From the NCBI GenBank assembly GCA_023897205.1, contig JAHWDD010000001.1, positions 3,844,001 through 3,908,000 of the forward strand: a stretch of 64,000 nucleotides of DNA, in the 5' to 3' direction. Of the stretch, positions 1-10,148 are shown in pieces. The DNA is from Exophiala sp. HKRS030. Taxonomy: Eukaryota > Ascomycota > Eurotiomycetes > Chaetothyriales > Herpotrichiellaceae. How positions within the stretch are numbered: position 1 is the stretch's first letter; each line of letters begins with the position of its first letter. A program made the translations under genes and the position numbers. Under the pieces are notes generated by a model, which was not told the origin of the DNA, searched no databases, and worked only from the letters and a program-made list of their open reading frames with translations.

Positions 1-344
1 CTCACGACTACTCCCATCTGACGGTGGTTTCTGATGACACTCGCTCATTGCTTGGGTACTTGTCGATGGCTCATCTCAAGGAGCTCTTCGAATCCGGCAC
101 GTTGCATCCATCAGATCCTGTTGAGAAGGCTATGGTCAAGTTCAAGAGAGGGAGGCGGAAGTACAGGACCATTAGCCTAGAGACTGAGCTCTTTGAATTG
201 GAAGGCTTCTTCGAGAATGTCGGACCACTAGCAACTGGTGAACCCCAGGATTTCGCGGTTGTCACTGACGCTGGCCGTAAATTCGTCCTGGGCGTTGTCA
301 CTCGAGACGATCTGGAGATGTTTGTGAAGAAAAGACCAGCTTGA
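1..344 (+). CDS. CBS-domain protein, C-terminal part (5' end outside window)
   Basis: The frame is open from the window edge to a TGA at 342-344, so this is the last exon or last part of an exon. The visible ~114 residues read as the second half of a CBS-pair protein: a beta-strand DYSHLTVV, then LLGYLSMAHLKEL, a second CBS-like unit ending in FAVVTDAGRKFVLGVVTRDDLEMF and a short basic tail KKRPA. CBS pairs bind adenosyl ligands and act as regulatory sensors; small stand-alone fungal CBS proteins of about 180 residues end in just this way. The partner or ligand cannot be read from the sequence. The stop lies only 32 bp from the stop of the convergent DUF7708 gene, so the 3' UTRs probably overlap. 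There is no complete start here; the GTG at 24 is internal. Confidence 0.8.
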   Translation, partial: HDYSHLTVVSDDTRSLLGYLSMAHLKELFESGTLHPSDPVEKAMVKFKRGRRKYRTISLETELFELEGFFENVGPLATGEPQDFAVVTDAGRKFVLGVVTRDDLEMFVKKRPA

Positions 345-376
345 GGACTCGCACCTCATCATGACCAACACCAACC

Positions 377-2317
377 TCATACGATAAACGGTGTTCGACC
401 GCCACGGCCGCCGCCGAACCTATGAGAAGTGGTGTCAACGATGTTGATTTCATCGCCTTGCAGCTTGTCGAGAAGCGCGAATGAACGCCTGGTTGAAGTG
501 AAGAGCACCTTCAGAGTTCTCGAGCTTTCTCCTGCAAATCTTCGCAGAATCGTAACTACTTCTCCGACTTCATCTTCTTTGTCCCTCTCTATCTCATCCA
601 AGCTGTCAATGATGATCAGAATCAATTTGGGCGCAAGGCCAAGGACTTGTCCAAACAGATCTCTAGCAGAGTCCCAGCTGGCCAAAGTGGCATCGAGAGT
701 ATCGAGATCAAAAGCAACTTCTATCTTCTTTTCAGGCTGCACCAGACTTAGGATTTGATGAGTCAAGGAGTAGAGCAGACCTAACAGGGGATTATGGCTA
801 TCACTGCTGCTCTGATTGTCCTCGTGGCCCATGCAAGGTCTACAGAAATATGAGATGGTCGGGGCTTTCATCTCATCTGCTGACAAGACTAGCCGGTCAG
901 CTACTAGTGATATTTCTGGGGTCGTCCCTGCAATGATCGGGTATTCCAAATAAAGCAGGGTTGAATTGGGTGATCGAAGAAACAATTCTAGGGCGAGGGC
1001 GACTCTTTCGTGCGTGGCTGTTGGCAGGATTTCTTTTGGCTCCTGCAGTGTACGAGCGCCTTCGTAGAAATAGTCAAGCAACTTTTCCACCTGTTTCTGG
1101 ACTTCCACCACCGTTCGATTGGTCGCAACATCACTACCGTTAATGGATTCGACAAGTGAGTTCCCATGATTGATTGCAGGAAGATATTGTTGCATGTACG
1201 CGAGTTGCACCCGAGTTCGATCGACCGTGTGCTCGTACGTGATCTGCTTCAGGTTCTCACGGAGGAAATCCCATCCTGAAGCAGCCACTTTATCAAACGA
1301 CGCCTCTGTGTGTTGCATACTATGGATCACCGCCGCCAGTACCCATCGCCGAGTTTCTTCATGCTCCAGTCTGCTTTGCTCCTCGAGCCGTTGAGCATGC
1401 GCAGCATATTGATCCATCAAAACCTGGGCAATTCTTCCCATCTCGCCAGACATGCCAGCTCTCTGGTCCTGTAGGTCCATGCGAAGCTCCTTGACTGTCA
1501 TTCTAGTGACCCTTCCCTCAGCTGCCGCAGCGAGAAGAGTAGTACGCCCAACGACTGTCGATAGTCGCTGCACATTTTCAAGCCCCGATTTGAATTGCTT
1601 GTCGAAGCCTTGGTGCATCGAATTGCGGAACTTCCGAAGACTGTTCGAACTGTACCACGTCGCAACGTCTCCTAGCAATAAGAAGACAGCCGAGTAAAAC
1701 TTGGCTACTGCTTGTTGAACAGCTGGACCTCTGAACAGTCGTGATTCCTGCTCGACCTGGGCTGCAGCTTCGTTGACCACCTCCATAACGTTGGCCAGTT
1801 CCTCAACGGTCTCGGTATGCTGAACAGATGCGTTGACAAGACATGTTGCTGCCCAGCAGATGATTGACGTATATTCGTTGGCGGATGGCACCAGGCTGAA
1901 CAGGTTGGAATGGACCTTGAATTTACCCATGATTTTATGGAACACCGCTTGTGCTTTCCCACCCCCCAGCCTCTTCTTGGATTCCCAATTTTTTCTTGCT
2001 ACCTCCACAGCTGTCTGAAAGTCTCGAAACGTCCATACTTTGTTCGGATCATATGGGGACAATTGCGAGAGAATCTTAGCTAGTTCAGACTTCTCGTTGC
2101 CAAGAAATTGGACTTCAAGGTGAGGGCTCCCAGTGCCGGCATAATAGCCTTGCAGGTCAAGTTTCTCTTGTTCTCGTCGATGATGAGCATCATCGGCTAA
2201 CGAGCTTTCCAGAGTGGTTTGATCGCCTGTCTCAGCGAGTTGTAGAGCGAAGCTCTGGAGAGTCTCCGCCGAGACTACTACTGCCAATGCTGGATTTGCC
2301 GGCCCGTTCATGGCCAT
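377..2317 (-). CDS. DUF7708-domain, STAND-like protein without a P-loop
   Basis: Single-exon frame of 646 residues beginning with two close ATGs (2317 and 2311). Residues about 90-250 resemble the fungal DUF7708 domain, which normally forms the N-terminus of NACHT/AAA-type STAND proteins (GGGKAQAVFHKIMGKFKVHS, then a helical stretch). A basic/coiled-coil region follows (about 280-420). Near residue 566 there is a hydrophobic strand ending in a Walker B-like LILIIIDSLDEI, and further on LFTSTRR, a sensor-like strand. No GxxxxGK[ST] Walker A can be found where one is expected; that position reads LLYLEYPI. The protein then stops after an odd GGGRGG tail, without winged-helix or repeat domains. 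So it is a degenerate or regulatory STAND relative rather than an active NTPase. It is divergent from the AAA ATPase gene (543 bp between starts). Function is inferred only from architecture. Confidence 0.75.
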   Translation of the reverse strand: MAMNGPANPALAVVVSAETLQSFALQLAETGDQTTLESSLADDAHHRREQEKLDLQGYYAGTGSPHLEVQFLGNEKSELAKILSQLSPYDPNKVWTFRDFQTAVEVARKNWESKKRLGGGKAQAVFHKIMGKFKVHSNLFSLVPSANEYTSIICWAATCLVNASVQHTETVEELANVMEVVNEAAAQVEQESRLFRGPAVQQAVAKFYSAVFLLLGDVATWYSSNSLRKFRNSMHQGFDKQFKSGLENVQRLSTVVGRTTLLAAAAEGRVTRMTVKELRMDLQDQRAGMSGEMGRIAQVLMDQYAAHAQRLEEQSRLEHEETRRWVLAAVIHSMQHTEASFDKVAASGWDFLRENLKQITYEHTVDRTRVQLAYMQQYLPAINHGNSLVESINGSDVATNRTVVEVQKQVEKLLDYFYEGARTLQEPKEILPTATHERVALALELFLRSPNSTLLYLEYPIIAGTTPEISLVADRLVLSADEMKAPTISYFCRPCMGHEDNQSSSDSHNPLLGLLYSLTHQILSLVQPEKKIEVAFDLDTLDATLASWDSARDLFGQVLGLAPKLILIIIDSLDEIERDKEDEVGEVVTILRRFAGESSRTLKVLFTSTRRSFALLDKLQGDEINIVDTTSHRFGGGRGGRTPFIV

Positions 2318-2860
2318 ATTTAATTTCCAATTCTAGTCAGACTACGGGTCGCATCAAAGTCGAGCTGTTGTCGTAACAAGTCTTCTAGGTGCTCCTGGAT
2401 ATGTTCAAAGCAGGCTTTGGCAGAGCTTGTTACAATAGCCCCAAGGGCGCGTTGGAGTCATCCGGACTACACATGTGGGAACTTTGTCACCTCAGTAGAC
2501 GATTCAAAGAGAACACTTAGGCTCCAGAGTCTGCATGATCCTTGCTGGCTGCTGGGGATCTCGATCATCAGGCGGCGAATAGGAAACCCCATCACCACCG
2601 CAATGTAGCCGAGACAACAGCCCAAGAGCTAGGCTCGGGCAACAGATCTGCCCGCCCGTGGCAGGTCTGCCAACGAAGTTATGGGATAGATGGGTGGCCT
2701 GAGTCAAGTGATCCACACATGCATATCACAGCTGAACGACCTCACTCAATAAGTGTAATGCTGATTTGGAACGGGCGAGAATCTACAGTATATAATAGCC
2801 GCCAAATCACAGAGTCGGGGCCGGCGGTTGCTATTAGTGAACGTTGAAGAATATATACCA
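2318..2860. promoter_or_regulatory. Divergent intergenic promoter region of the DUF7708 and AAA ATPase genes
   Basis: The 543 bp between two divergent start codons hold no convincing coding frame. On the AAA ATPase side there is a good TATA box (listed separately). Nothing comparable was seen on the DUF7708 side. Confidence 0.5.
2789..2797 (+). promoter_or_regulatory. Probable TATA box of the AAA ATPase gene
   Basis: TATATAATA lies 64 bp upstream of the ATG at 2861, which would leave a short 5' UTR of about 30-40 nt. Position and sequence fit a fungal TATA element; there is no direct evidence of use. Confidence 0.45.
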
Positions 2861-5496
2861 ATGGAGCCTGGAGTTGTGAACAAAGATGCTGCTTCCTCGA
2901 ACAACGACTCTCTCACGGAACTTGCAAAAGAAATGGCAAATACGGCGCCTTCACCATCGAAAAGAGATCATCTCGGCACCACCCAGGCGTGTGACACTCA
3001 CAAAAAGCGAAGACAACGACAATTCAAAAAAGCTCTTGCGGCAATGATGGAAAGTTTAGAGACGATGTTCGACTCTCACTCAGATGCAGATGTCTCTGAC
3101 CTCGACGAGGCAGGAGAAGAAGACCCAATTCACTGTTTTGACCTGGAATACTCGCCGTCGCATATCAATAAACTACCCTCGTCCAATGAGATGTCACCCC
3201 ACCGAGGAAGGTCCTCTCCTCAAGGCAACGCTCGCCGCAGGACTATCGAAGACGACACTGAATCACGTCCGCTGAGACCCGTCGAACGGAAGGGTACGCT
3301 ACTCGAAGAGGTGAAATCTGGTCCGATTGGCTATGAGACCGAATTTTATGAATACACGAGATCTCCAGATGGGGATGCTGAAGAACCCAATATTGTAGAG
3401 ACCATGGTTACTCAAGCTCCGGCCAAAATCAGCAGGACCGGTGCTCGGTCTGGTACAGACCCAGGCTATCAACGAGGCTACATATTCAAGGTCGTCCATA
3501 TGTATGCTGTGCCCTTGGCAAAAGAGATTGAACGGCAAGTTCGGCGCCAGTACTCACCTCCCCGCGGATATTTGTCGCCACCTCCTAAACCCAGACTAAG
3601 AAGCCGGAGTAGATCTGCGACGAGGTATGCAATCGTCTCACGCTCGATGGGTCGGAACTACTCACGAGGAAGACCACAACGACCCTTCCCCGTCACGGCC
3701 AGTGTGGGCAACTATTTGGTCGTTTATTCCGACGTTATCATATCGGCTATCAGGAAATCCGTGCAGTCCTACCCAGGACTGTCGCGTACGTTCGATTACA
3801 TGATCATTCCAGCACCGTATTCGCTCATCATCCATTATAGACGAGAATTGGAGGAATTCAATGATAAGCTACCAGATGAAAAAGCTTCTACTTCAGTACA
3901 CGAAGGTCCAACTTTGCATACCGATGCGAATCATGATAGCGACTTTGGCGATGGAGAATGCAACACCAACACTGTGGAGGTTCTGGAACTTGAGCGTAAA
4001 AAGCACATTCCAGAGCTTCTGAACTACGTTTTTACGTCCGAGTTAAAGGCTCAAATCGATGCCGAGATGTCCTTGCGGCAAAAGCCCGTGCCGATGTGCA
4101 CATATGCAATGGTATGGCTATTGTTCAAGCCTGGTACTACGGTCTACGCCTGGGGTGGTGGAGGCCTCGACTCTGCGTAAGACTTTCTTGTCCTTCTTTT
4201 CCATTACAACGACCCTGGAACATCCGGCACACAGATCATTGGAAATTTATCTTCCACATTACAACCGTTCAGAGTCGCTCACTATCACCATCCCTTTGAT
4301 TCTGCAGACACGCATGTACTTTATGCCCATAGGCGTTTCCAACTGACACGATCTTTAGATATATTGTGGATTGGTACGAGCTTGAAGGTCTCTATGCAAA
4401 AGACAGCCGAACGCGTCACCCCGGCGGGCTAGCAGAGGCTGTCCATCCGCCCGTCATAACACGAGGGGAGTCTGCAGAGTTCAATCCCGTCCCGAAATCG
4501 GTCATCATCAAGCTCCACTACCTCGAGTTCGACGGCGAACACGTAGGGCGGAGGCCTCGAACCATCACAATTTCTCCCTTTGAGGGAGAGAAGGAGATAT
4601 TCATGTTGCCGGTATATCCCGTTGAATTTGCTAGGAGTCCAAATCTCCGAGAGAGTCTTATTGAAAGAGGAAGAAAGTACATCAGGCTTTGTCAGCCAAG
4701 CTACATGGTCTATCAAGGCGACACTATTGCCACGGCAGCTTCCCAAAGTCGAAAGGTTAGTCATCAAACAGATCAAACAGAAAATTCCATCAAAGCCTCC
4801 TGAGCGAAATCGCGGGGTGGTGGTGAAAGTAGCATGAGGCTGCTTCCTCAAAAGGTCGTGTGATGATGGATCGGTGTGCGCTAGACAGCTAATGAACATT
4901 TTGTGTGTTTTAGGTAAACGGGAGAGTCATGATTGACTCCCAGACGTTCTACACCGACGGGGAATTGGCAGACAAAGTCCTCCGACTCAAAGTACCGACG
5001 GAAGATGGCATCATCGTGTCGGAAACTTCGTCTGGAAGTGAGAGTAGTGCACTCTCGGATTCGCGTTACCACAACCGCCGCAAACGTAGGAATTACAGGA
5101 GACGCATCAGAGACTACAAGAAGATGCCGAATCGCGTTAGAGGAATGGCCGAGTATGATCTTGTTCGGCCTGGAAAGACGCAGTTCAAAGAGGAACATTT
5201 AATGTTGTTTCCTTCAAGGGTTTGGGGCTTCGTGTTGAGGGAGAGACGATGGTGTACGTTTTCGTGATGACCCTTCCCCTTGAATTGAATTTTGGCCCTT
5301 TTACTGACACAAGAGCGTGTTAGATCTTCTCAATATTGAGAATCTAAAGAATCCTGTCTTTCAGGAGAACATAATTGACGATTTGGTCCTCAAGGACGAG
5401 GCCAAGAACCTGATTCAAGCCTTGTCAAACACACATACGAGTACGGCCGCCGAGGGCGAGCCCAAGGATGATGATGACGGCGACACCACCACCACC

Positions 5497-5528
<32 letters not shown>

Positions 5529-6475
5529 CTCGTTTGGTCATTTCTCTGCAGACATTATACGAAACAAGGGGGAAGGACGCATCTTTTTGCTACATGGGAA
5601 ACCTGGTGTTGGTGAGTGTGGACCGACCCTCTACTGCTAATTAGTATCTCGTTTGTGCCCCGGGTGGAGGCGTGCGAGAGACATCATACGAGCTGGCCGC
5701 CCCGGACTGACCAGTGTGTGTGCGTGTGTGTTATACAGGCAAAACGTCGACCGCCGAGTGCGTGGCAGAATCCGCCGGGGTCCCGCTGTTGGCGATAACG
5801 TGTGGCGACCTGGGCATCGAGCCGAACGAGGTCGAGGGCGCCCTGATGAAGTGGTTCAAGCTCGCGACCCAGTGGAAGGCGGTCCTGCTGCTCGACGAGG
5901 CCGACGTCTACCTCGAGTCCCGCATGAGCGGCGACCTCGCCCGCAACAGCCTGGTGTCGATCTTCCTCCGGGCGCTCGAGTACTACCAAGGGGTGCTGTT
6001 CCTGACGACGAACCGGGTGGGCACCTTTGACGAGGCCATGCTCAGCCGCATCCACGTCGTCCTCCACTACGCCGACTTTGACGACTCGGAGCGGCAGCGC
6101 ATCTGGACCGTGAGCTTCCGGAAGCTGGGCGAGGAGAGGCCCGACGTCAAGGTCGGGCCGGGGCTCGTGGACTACGCCCTCGAGAACCGGCGGGTGCTCG
6201 ACCTCCGGTGGAACGGCCGGGAGATCCGCAACGCCTTCAACACCACCGTGGCCCTGGCCGAGTTCGACGCCGAGAGGAGGCGTCGCTCCGCCGGCGGCAA
6301 GGAGACCCGGGTCGTCCTGGAGCGCTCCCACCTGGTCCAGGTCGTCAAGATGAGCGAGGAATTCAAGAGGTACATGAAGAGCACCCGCGGCCTGGACGAG
6401 AGTCAGTTGGCAAAGGCCATGAAGCTGAGGGACGACGCCGCCTTGCAGAAGGTGATGCAGGTTGCCAACAGGTAG
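2861..6475 (+). CDS. Fungal AAA-family ATPase with DUF7025-like N-terminal region (five exons)
   Basis: Exons 2861-4176, ~4359-4755, 4914-5253, 5324-5611 and 5739-6475 join in frame to about 1025 residues. The first ATG is 2861. Residues 1-150 are charged and disordered. The middle (about 290-680) matches the DUF7025-type region that precedes the ATPase module in this fungal family (SLIIHYRREL, LLFKPGTTVYA, then DWYELEG and NGRVMID across splice joins). The AAA module follows: Walker A GKPGVGKT (about 776-783, split by intron 4), Walker B VLLLDEAD (about 829-836), sensor-1-like LFLTTNR and an arginine LSRIH. Exon 4 carries a low-complexity Thr9-Asn6 tract just before the P-loop. The final exon is far richer in GC than the rest. 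Members are Msp1/Yta-related ATPases of unknown substrate, so the biological role is open. Exon 2 start is accurate to about one base. Confidence 0.88.
5485..5528 (+). repeat. Coding trinucleotide repeat (ACC)n(AAC)n in AAA ATPase exon 4
   Basis: A run of ACC units passes directly into AAC units and encodes a Thr tract followed by an Asn tract. It sits about 80 bp upstream of the Walker A codons and keeps the reading frame, so length changes would be tolerated as linker variation. Confidence 0.9.
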
Positions 6476-7586
<1,111 letters not shown>

Positions 7587-10148
7587 CTAATTATTCGTCA
7601 TATCCCAGTCGAAAAGCTCGTCGTCATTGTAGGACTCGTCGAACATGGGGTCGTTGTCCAGGGCGGCGAAAGCCTCTGGACCACCGGGAAAGAGAGTCGC
7701 ACTCGCAGCAGCCGGGTTTGAAAACGCATTGCTGTCTTGACCACCGAAAAGAGAAAAGTCCTCGACGGGGAAGTCAAAGTCCTGACCCATCATTGGAGCC
7801 TTACCAAAGGGCTGGCCAGATGGTCCTGCAACCATGGGAGAGTGCTCGGAGATTGATGGGTTGCGAGACTGAGGGACCAAGAAGGAGCTTGGAGTGGGAA
7901 GACCTTCGTTGAAAACAGTTGGGTTGGTGCAATCCATCATAAGATCCATCGAGGTGTCGTAGGGGGATGGCTCGGTGATGTTGCTGTATGCTGGGGTAAT
8001 CGGCGTGCCCATCATGTTGACTGCACTCATGGGAGTCGTCGTGGTGGGAGAAATGTAAGCCTGAGCCGGCTGGAAGGTGCTGTTGAATGGGGCATTGTTA
8101 AAGTCGAAATCATCAACCCGTTGATTGTACGACATTGACGAAGAGTTCCTGGGGAAAATCGGGTTCGAGTAGCTCACGGGAGCAGGTTGATAAGTATCAA
8201 AGTTATTCAGCGGCTGCTCATAGGGAGTGATTACAGCGCTACCAGCAATGCTACCAGAGATAGAGCTCGCATCATCCCAGTGGCTGTGGAGACTGGTCGA
8301 GATGGCAGGGCTAGCAGAGTAGTCCATGCTTGGAGTCTGAGGAGTTTGTGCGGGCGTCATCTTGCCGGAGCCGATTGCGGCCTTATCTTTGCCCTTCGCA
8401 CGTTCGTAATGCCAGCCATGCTTCTTCTCCATGTGTTGTTTGCAATTACTCTCGCGTTTGGTGCGGAATTCGCAGTAGTCGCACTTGTAGAACTGAGGGT
8501 TCTTGGAATGCTTGTCATTCCAATGGCGCTCACGTTCCTTCTCGGTTGGAAGACCCATTTCGTGGTATTTACAGCCTTCCTCAGGACATTTGAAAGGACG
8601 AGAATGAGTCTTCTCATGCTTAGCCAGGTCACACTTTCGGGTGAAGACCTTGTCGCAAGTCGGGTCCGAACACTTCATCTCGACAATTTCAGGGATATAA
8701 CCCTTCTTTCTGCGAGCCATAGAGCGTTCAACGTCTTCATCGTGAGCACTGCTGCTCTGCCTCTTGATCCCTGGACTTGGTTCATAGAGTTCACCAGTAC
8801 GTAGAGAAAGAGGCTTGCCATTCTTCCAACGAACAAGCTCGGCATAGTTGCCAGTCTCACCGAGGCCACCCTCCAAGGTGACATTGTCATCGATGGAGTA
8901 AGACATCTCGTCGTTGTCCTCCGCACCTTCAGACTGCGGGTCGCGGCTGGAGGATCCGATGTGAGAGGCGAGTTGGTTTACTTGCTGGACCAAGTCAAGG
9001 AAGTAACCGTTGTCGTAAGGTCGGTCAGAGGCACGTCGTTGTTCTGATTCAGAGAGATGTTGATAAGCGTCGACGACGAGCTGGATAGTAAACTCGCCGA
9101 AGGCGCGGTAAAGATGCCTCGAGATGGCAAAGGTCTTGTGGGCAGCGTCAGTCTCTGAGAGATCTTGGTCGATCAATGTGCTTACCAGCGGCTGGAAGAT
9201 GAGGCTCTGTTCCAGATCACGCAAGCATTTAATGTTCTTGTTAGCCTTGGATCCAAGGGCGGTAACAAAAGGATGAAAGTTCTCAAAGCGAGTCTCCTCG
9301 AGAATGGGCGAGATTATATGTTTCTTGAGTTTATTGCGGGCGGAGACAGTGAGAGGTGGATGACGGAGGTTCGGTCTGGAAAGGCGAGGTGCGACACTTT
9401 CGGTGACGGCAGAAGGAGGAGTAGCGTTGGAGGATCTAGAGGTTGAAGGATCGCCCCGATGCCTGAGGCGGCGGGAGGTCGTTTCTGAAGAGTCAGCTTC
9501 TGCGGCAGTTCGGTTAACAACGTCTTCACACATAACAACACAGCGGGCAATCCAACCTTGAATCAAGTCTTGAACAAGACCGTCTTCTTCAGAGGTGTGT
9601 CCCACAACTCGCTCGGCTGAGTCACTCTTGATCGAAGACCCCAACCCACTATCCCTGTTCGACAACAAGTCCAAAGCTCTTTCAAAGGACCTAGACAGAC
9701 CCTTGTCACTGGCGGGGCTAACGGATGTGCCCAAACCTTCGTCGGATGGTAGAGCGGCACGTCGCACCCAGACCTGATGATCAAAGTTCTGAGAGGAGCT
9801 GCGCCTGGCCGCAGATCGTTTTCCACGAGCGCCCGAAAAGGTCTCCTCAAAGTCAGCGATAGACTTTGCGACGTCTTCCTTCTCGGATAGCCAGCTAGTC
9901 AGAGTAGACTGCGAGCATGTCGGAGAGCGGCGGGTCAAGTGAGGAACGCTCAAGACTGGATCATCGTCCTTTGAGGGAGAAGATGAGCAGTGAAAAGTAG
10001 CGCCTTTAGCCAGGGACATTTTACGCAGAATGCATTCTGGTGACTCGGGTGATGCAGGAGGTGACAAAGGATGGCTCTTGTTTATGAGTCGATGGGTTCG
10101 TCGATGAGCGAAGGGAGTGGGAGGTGGTGGCATGGTGGTGGAGGCCAT
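7587..10148 (-). CDS. C2H2 zinc-finger transcription factor
   Basis: Single-exon frame of 853 residues. The start at 10148 is chosen because it is the first ATG and has a strong context (TCCACCATGG); the frame extends 18 codons further only to a GTG. The N-terminus is Pro/Ser-rich (MPPPPTPF). Residues about 490-585 carry three zinc fingers: CSDPTCDKVFTRKCDLAKHEKTH, a longer-spaced CPEEGC...HWNDKH, and CDYCEF...HMEKKH. The C-terminal 250 residues are low-complexity, rich in Ser, Pro, Asn and Asp/Phe, ending FDWDMTNN, like an acidic activation region. Such fungal C2H2 proteins bind DNA in the nucleus; I do not recognise the specific regulator. About 2.2 kb of non-coding sequence lies upstream, consistent with a long 5' leader or complex promoter. 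Confidence 0.85.
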   Translation of the reverse strand: MASTTMPPPPTPFAHRRTHRLINKSHPLSPPASPESPECILRKMSLAKGATFHCSSSPSKDDDPVLSVPHLTRRSPTCSQSTLTSWLSEKEDVAKSIADFEETFSGARGKRSAARRSSSQNFDHQVWVRRAALPSDEGLGTSVSPASDKGLSRSFERALDLLSNRDSGLGSSIKSDSAERVVGHTSEEDGLVQDLIQGWIARCVVMCEDVVNRTAAEADSSETTSRRLRHRGDPSTSRSSNATPPSAVTESVAPRLSRPNLRHPPLTVSARNKLKKHIISPILEETRFENFHPFVTALGSKANKNIKCLRDLEQSLIFQPLVSTLIDQDLSETDAAHKTFAISRHLYRAFGEFTIQLVVDAYQHLSESEQRRASDRPYDNGYFLDLVQQVNQLASHIGSSSRDPQSEGAEDNDEMSYSIDDNVTLEGGLGETGNYAELVRWKNGKPLSLRTGELYEPSPGIKRQSSSAHDEDVERSMARRKKGYIPEIVEMKCSDPTCDKVFTRKCDLAKHEKTHSRPFKCPEEGCKYHEMGLPTEKERERHWNDKHSKNPQFYKCDYCEFRTKRESNCKQHMEKKHGWHYERAKGKDKAAIGSGKMTPAQTPQTPSMDYSASPAISTSLHSHWDDASSISGSIAGSAVITPYEQPLNNFDTYQPAPVSYSNPIFPRNSSSMSYNQRVDDFDFNNAPFNSTFQPAQAYISPTTTTPMSAVNMMGTPITPAYSNITEPSPYDTSMDLMMDCTNPTVFNEGLPTPSSFLVPQSRNPSISEHSPMVAGPSGQPFGKAPMMGQDFDFPVEDFSLFGGQDSNAFSNPAAASATLFPGGPEAFAALDNDPMFDESYNDDELFDWDMTNN

